From Leeuwenhoekiella sp. MAR_2009_132 (lineage in GTDB: Bacteria; Bacteroidota; Bacteroidia; Flavobacteriales; Flavobacteriaceae), in contig NZ_JHZY01000002.1 of NCBI RefSeq assembly GCF_000687915.1, forward strand, positions 558,001 through 622,000: a stretch of 64,000 nt of DNA, written 5' to 3'. Position numbers and translations under genes: made by a program. The notes below the pieces were generated by a model. The model made no database searches and was not told the DNA's origin. It saw nothing but the letters and a program-made list of their open reading frames with translations. Positions 61,314 through 64,000 of the stretch are shown piece after piece. Position 1 is the first letter of the stretch, and each line of letters begins with the position of its first letter.

Positions 61314-61862
61314 TTATTTTTTCCAGGCAAATTTTTCAAAAGGAGCATCTACCGGAGTATTTGCAATGTGATTTGTATAATTACTTATCACCTTTTGAGA
61401 TAGACCCAGGATTACTTCAAGTACCTGTCGTTCACCATAACCCGCGTCGTAAAATGCTTGAAGTTCTTGTTGTGAAACATTACCCCGATTACGTACCATA
61501 GATAATGTAAACGTACGTAATGCTTCTAATTTTGAATTTTCTAACGGAGTCTCATTACGCAAAGATTCTGTAATGCTATCATCTACTTTCATCATATTAG
61601 CAATCGCTGTATGCGCAGGAACGCAGTAGTGGCACTCGTGCTCCACATTAATGGTCTGCCATACGACTGTTAGTTCGTCTTTATCAAAAGAAGAATCCAT
61701 AAATAATTTATGTAGGTTCTGATATCCTTCTAATAATCCCGGAGCACCGGCTAAAACCCCATGTAAACCGGGAATCATACCATTGGTTTTTTGTGATTTT
61801 TCTAAAAAAGGTTTGCTGGCTTCGGGAGCAGTTTCTAAATCGTGAATTTTTAAAGTTGTCAT
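61314..61862 (-). CDS. Carboxymuconolactone decarboxylase/AhpD-like protein
   Basis: A protein of 182 residues with the AhpD/CMD signature VVWQTINVEHECHYCVPAHTAIANMMK, whose CxxC-x-x-x-H (C-H-Y-C-V-P-A-H) is the peroxidase-type active site. LRNETPLENSKLEALRTFTL and FYDAGYGERQVLEVILGLSQKVISNYTNHI follow. The family reduces peroxides or acts as thiol-dependent oxidoreductases. A start three codons upstream (61871) is possible. A palindromic operator lies 32 bases before the start, and its partner sits at the tetR promoter, so this gene is probably the regulator's target. Confidence 0.9.
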   Translation of the reverse strand: MTTLKIHDLETAPEASKPFLEKSQKTNGMIPGLHGVLAGAPGLLEGYQNLHKLFMDSSFDKDELTVVWQTINVEHECHYCVPAHTAIANMMKVDDSITESLRNETPLENSKLEALRTFTLSMVRNRGNVSQQELQAFYDAGYGERQVLEVILGLSQKVISNYTNHIANTPVDAPFEKFAWKK

Positions 61863-61893
61863 TATATTCAATTTTTTATTATTTATTTAATAG

Positions 61894-61909
61894 CTAAACG
61901 TTCGTTTAG
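61894..61909. promoter_or_regulatory. TetR operator upstream of the AhpD-like gene
   Basis: CTAAACG-TT-CGTTTAG, perfect 7-bp arms. It shares 14 of 16 positions with the element at 62516. Confidence 0.7.
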
Positions 61910-61918
61910 TTTTAGTGT

Positions 61919-61947
61919 AAAAAAAACGTTTAGATGTTTTTAAACGT
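61919..61947 (-). terminator. Terminator at the end of the tetR gene
   Basis: ACGTTTA (61926-61932) pairs with TAAACGT (61941-61947) and an eight-A run on the plus strand gives T8 on the minus strand. It overlaps the tetR stop codon, so the AhpD-like gene needs its own promoter. Confidence 0.55.
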
Positions 61948-62493
61948 CATTTCTATATAATCTTTAATTTCTTTATCTGTATTTACTCGCGAAGCGGCAG
62001 CAAGCCCGTGTTTTGCAAGAACCAGAAAATTTGCCAATTTGAGCAGTTCATCTTCATTTGTGTAACCACTTATTTTCAATTTTTCAATGAAAAGATCTTT
62101 AAGTGAATTCATAAACGTACTCATTAATTCATTTACTATTGGGTCATCACTTTCTGAGAATTCATTATAGGTATTAGTAAGTAAACAACCTTTTTCAGCT
62201 TCCTTCTCAGAGCTTATTTCAACAGAATCATAAAAAAACTGTTTGATATCATCAACACCTTGTGTGGCATTTTTAAACTTCTCAAACATCGCTGCCACTC
62301 TAGATTTGTAACATTTTAAACTTTCTAAAAAAAGACCGTGTTTGCTTCCAAAGCTTGAATAAATAGAAAATTTATTAATGCCCATTTCTTTCTCAAGCAT
62401 TTGCATAGACGTATTTTCATAGCCCTTACGCCAAAACAAATTCATTGCCTTGGTAAGCACTTCTTCTTCTATATATTGTTTTTTACGAGCCAT
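61930..62493 (-). CDS. TetR/AcrR-family transcriptional regulator
   Basis: A 187-residue repressor. The N-terminal HTH is ARKKQYIEEEVLTKAMNLFWRKGYENTSMQMLEKEMGINKFSIYSSFGSKHGLF, followed by an all-helical ligand domain with EAEKGCLLTNTYNEFSESDDP. The C-terminal part fits the TetR_C_33/HTH-type organisation of regulators near oxidoreductases. Its own promoter and that of the AhpD-like gene downstream carry similar palindromes, implying autoregulation plus control of the AhpD-like gene. The inducer is unknown; Cys in GCLLTNTYNEF might sense thiol-reactive compounds (inference). Confidence 0.92.
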   Translation of the reverse strand: MARKKQYIEEEVLTKAMNLFWRKGYENTSMQMLEKEMGINKFSIYSSFGSKHGLFLESLKCYKSRVAAMFEKFKNATQGVDDIKQFFYDSVEISSEKEAEKGCLLTNTYNEFSESDDPIVNELMSTFMNSLKDLFIEKLKISGYTNEDELLKLANFLVLAKHGLAAASRVNTDKEIKDYIEMTFKNI

Positions 62494-62515
62494 TTATTTT
62501 AAATCCGATGTAAAA

Positions 62516-62531
62516 CTAACCATTCGTTTAG
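62516..62531. promoter_or_regulatory. TetR operator at the tetR promoter
   Basis: CTAACCATTCGTTTAG, an imperfect palindrome with AAACTAA...TTAGTTT outside it, 22 bases before the tetR start. Confidence 0.6.
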
Positions 62532-62590
62532 TTTCGACAAGAATCTTTAACAACAAATTAATTTTTTTGAATTTAAATATAGGAATGAAC

Positions 62591-63796
62591 TTAATTCTCT
62601 TTCATTGAGAAAAGATTTAGATTAACAGATTTCCCCAGTAAGACATACCCTTCAATATTGGGGTGTAACCAGTCTTCAGTATAGTTTTTTAATATCTTTT
62701 CAGGGTCAGCGGGGTCTCTTAGGATTTTGTCAAAATCTATATAAGCATCAAAATTACCAGGAGTTCTAATCCACTTATTTACATTTTTTCTAACAATTTC
62801 GTGAGCTTTAGAATAATGTCCACTGCCTTTAAATGGGGTAATCGTTGCACCATAAATTTTTATGTTTTGAGCACGTGCATCGGTTATAATTTTGTGATAC
62901 GCTTTTATAATTTCGTCTGCTGAAGCGTTGGAATAAATGTCATTGGTGCCATAAAATACAATTATATATTTTATACCTGTCTGTGCCAGTAAATCGTCTT
63001 TATATCTGTCTATGCCAGAGCCTATAAGTGTAGAACCGCCAATACCTAAATTTAATACTCCAATTTTTTTTGTTCGGGAATCATTCAGCAATTGCTGCGA
63101 AAAAATATCAGGCCATCTGTTTTGTAAACCTCCCGAAAGTCCATAACCATCTGTAATTGAGTCTCCCAAAATACCAATACAGGCCGAAGGTTCTTGAGTT
63201 AAAACATCTATAGCGCTTATATGAAACCAATGCGCAGTTATTGTAGGACTATTAAATGTTCTTAATGAAGTCTGATCACCCGGAAGAATATAAGAGTCTG
63301 TACGTGAGGCAACGTGGCTGGTAATACTAGATGATTCATCTAAATTACCATAAAAAGTAGTGATAGCGATATGCATACCCGGCTTTAATGCAAAAGCTAC
63401 AGGGTCTGAAACTTGAGTGTCAAAAGGAGCTATAGTAATTGCAGTGTTTCCATTAAATTTTAAAGAAGTTAATGTGGTTGAATCAATAGCACTTCCCCCT
63501 TGTGAAACAGCAATGCTAACTGCTTGAAGAGTAAGTGATTCAGGACTGGTTTTGTTTGAAAACTTTAAACGTAATGTATCACCACCTATAGATACACGTA
63601 CCACCTGGCGCAGCGTATTATTAGTTAAATAGGGAGGAGGAGGGGTGTTTGTTGATCCGGCTGCATAAGGTGCACAACTCCAGGTTGCTACCCAATTACC
63701 ATTTTGACCTAAACCAGAGAAAGTAGTTAATATAGAGACTAATAAAACAAATAGTACTTGTTTACTATATTTTTTGAAATTTAAATAACTTGTCAT
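62591..63796 (-). CDS. Secreted GDSL/SGNH esterase-lipase
   Basis: A 401-residue exported hydrolase (signal peptide ending FSGLGQ). The N-terminal 190 residues form a beta-sandwich (NWVATWSCAPYAAG, then LRQVVRVSIGGDTLRLKFSN). The SGNH domain follows with IGILGDSITDGYG (nucleophile Ser), LGIGGSTLI, FYGTNDI (block III) and DWLHPNIEGY (Asp and His). It resembles enzymes that deacetylate rhamnogalacturonan or xylan, but the substrate is inference. Regulation is not visible. It is the last complete gene in the window. Confidence 0.9.
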   Translation of the reverse strand: MTSYLNFKKYSKQVLFVLLVSILTTFSGLGQNGNWVATWSCAPYAAGSTNTPPPPYLTNNTLRQVVRVSIGGDTLRLKFSNKTSPESLTLQAVSIAVSQGGSAIDSTTLTSLKFNGNTAITIAPFDTQVSDPVAFALKPGMHIAITTFYGNLDESSSITSHVASRTDSYILPGDQTSLRTFNSPTITAHWFHISAIDVLTQEPSACIGILGDSITDGYGLSGGLQNRWPDIFSQQLLNDSRTKKIGVLNLGIGGSTLIGSGIDRYKDDLLAQTGIKYIIVFYGTNDIYSNASADEIIKAYHKIITDARAQNIKIYGATITPFKGSGHYSKAHEIVRKNVNKWIRTPGNFDAYIDFDKILRDPADPEKILKNYTEDWLHPNIEGYVLLGKSVNLNLFSMKEN

Positions 63797-63954
63797 ATTT
63801 AATTCTATAATATACTGTCTAAATTATACCAACTACTAATATCGGTTTTTTAATAGTTAGATTTTAATCTTCTAGCATTGAATTATATACATCCTAAGTA
63901 TTACTCTCCGTAACTATTAGGATTATTCTTTTATTTCCAAACCTATATTAAATA

Positions 63955-64000
63955 CTATTTTACAACCGTAACTTCTAATTCTACTTTTAATGTCTCAAAA
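63955..64000 (-). CDS. Possible 3' end of a gene running in from the right edge
   Basis: A minus-strand frame ends at TAG 63955-63957 and reads FETLKVELEVTVVK from the edge. The amphipathic beta pattern suggests the C-terminal strand of a secreted or carbohydrate-active protein, but 14 residues cannot identify it. It may be chance. Confidence 0.3.
   Translation of the reverse strand, partial: FETLKVELEVTVVK

Noticed and set aside
1..64000. tRNA, rRNA, insertion sequence, prophage or integrase genes
   Set aside because: No intergenic gap shows a cloverleaf-like pattern, and no transposase or integrase motifs occur in any open frame. Short tRNA-like structures could be missed by eye.

Overview
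The window looks like chromosomal DNA from a marine-type Flavobacteriaceae (phylum Bacteroidota). It is AT-rich with weak Shine-Dalgarno signals. It uses TAnnTTTG-type -7 promoter elements typical of Bacteroidota. It carries a type IX secretion/gliding module (PorP/SprF, an OmpA-PD40 protein and a large adhesin with the gliding-motility C-terminal sorting domain), a TonB-dependent receptor with a carboxypeptidase-like N-terminal domain, and 2TM-domain proteins. I see no rRNA, tRNA, insertion sequence, prophage or CRISPR array; it reads as ordinary, densely packed core and accessory chromosome.

Layout. 0-4.3 kb: a TrmH/SpoU methyltransferase (cut by the window edge), a secreted carboxypeptidase-regulatory-like protein, a DEAD-box helicase with a Gly/Arg-rich tail, and RdgB. 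4.3-7.6 kb: an iron pair (VIT/CCC1 transporter and TonB siderophore receptor) with a near-perfect dyad upstream of the receptor. 7.6-11.7 kb: a two-subunit Tat-exported molybdenum hydroxylase, a divergent MocA-like cofactor cytidylyltransferase, and rpiA. 11.8-13.2 kb: a divergent SDR/HxlR pair. 13.2-15.1 kb: a CstB-like persulfide dioxygenase/sulfurtransferase plus a secreted rhodanese. 15.1-18.8 kb: a very large lipoprotein joining a metallophosphatase-like domain, a middle region with a kinase-like DRH motif, and a BamA-like barrel.

18.9-22.1 kb: a LytS/LytTR two-component operon built around 2TM domains, with two LytTR-type direct-repeat sites at identical geometry. This is the most interesting regulatory structure here. 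22.1-26.5 kb: DUF2254, a LETM1-like protein, a probable small plus-strand transcript, and an ECF sigma/anti-sigma pair. 26.5-36 kb: SodC, a divergent lipid kinase/App1 phosphatase pair, a VPS10/BNR-repeat protein, a fasciclin lipoprotein, and a vWA/MoxR pair. 36-42.8 kb: the gliding/T9SS operon. 42.8-48.3 kb: pirin, YjbQ, a HAD phosphatase, an S10 peptidase and an amidohydrolase. 48.4-52.3 kb: the oxidative pentose-phosphate genes gnd and zwf-pgl, divergent.

52.3-64 kb: a CDF metal transporter, a nitroreductase, VOC and EthD proteins, a GAF histidine kinase, an EamA transporter, a DUF5700-type putative metallopeptidase, a DsbA/FrnE protein, a lipoprotein, a second EthD protein, an AhpD-like protein, a TetR regulator and a GDSL esterase. 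Two matching CTAAACG-type operators indicate that the TetR protein controls itself and the AhpD-like gene. All family calls come from reading motifs; no database search was run.
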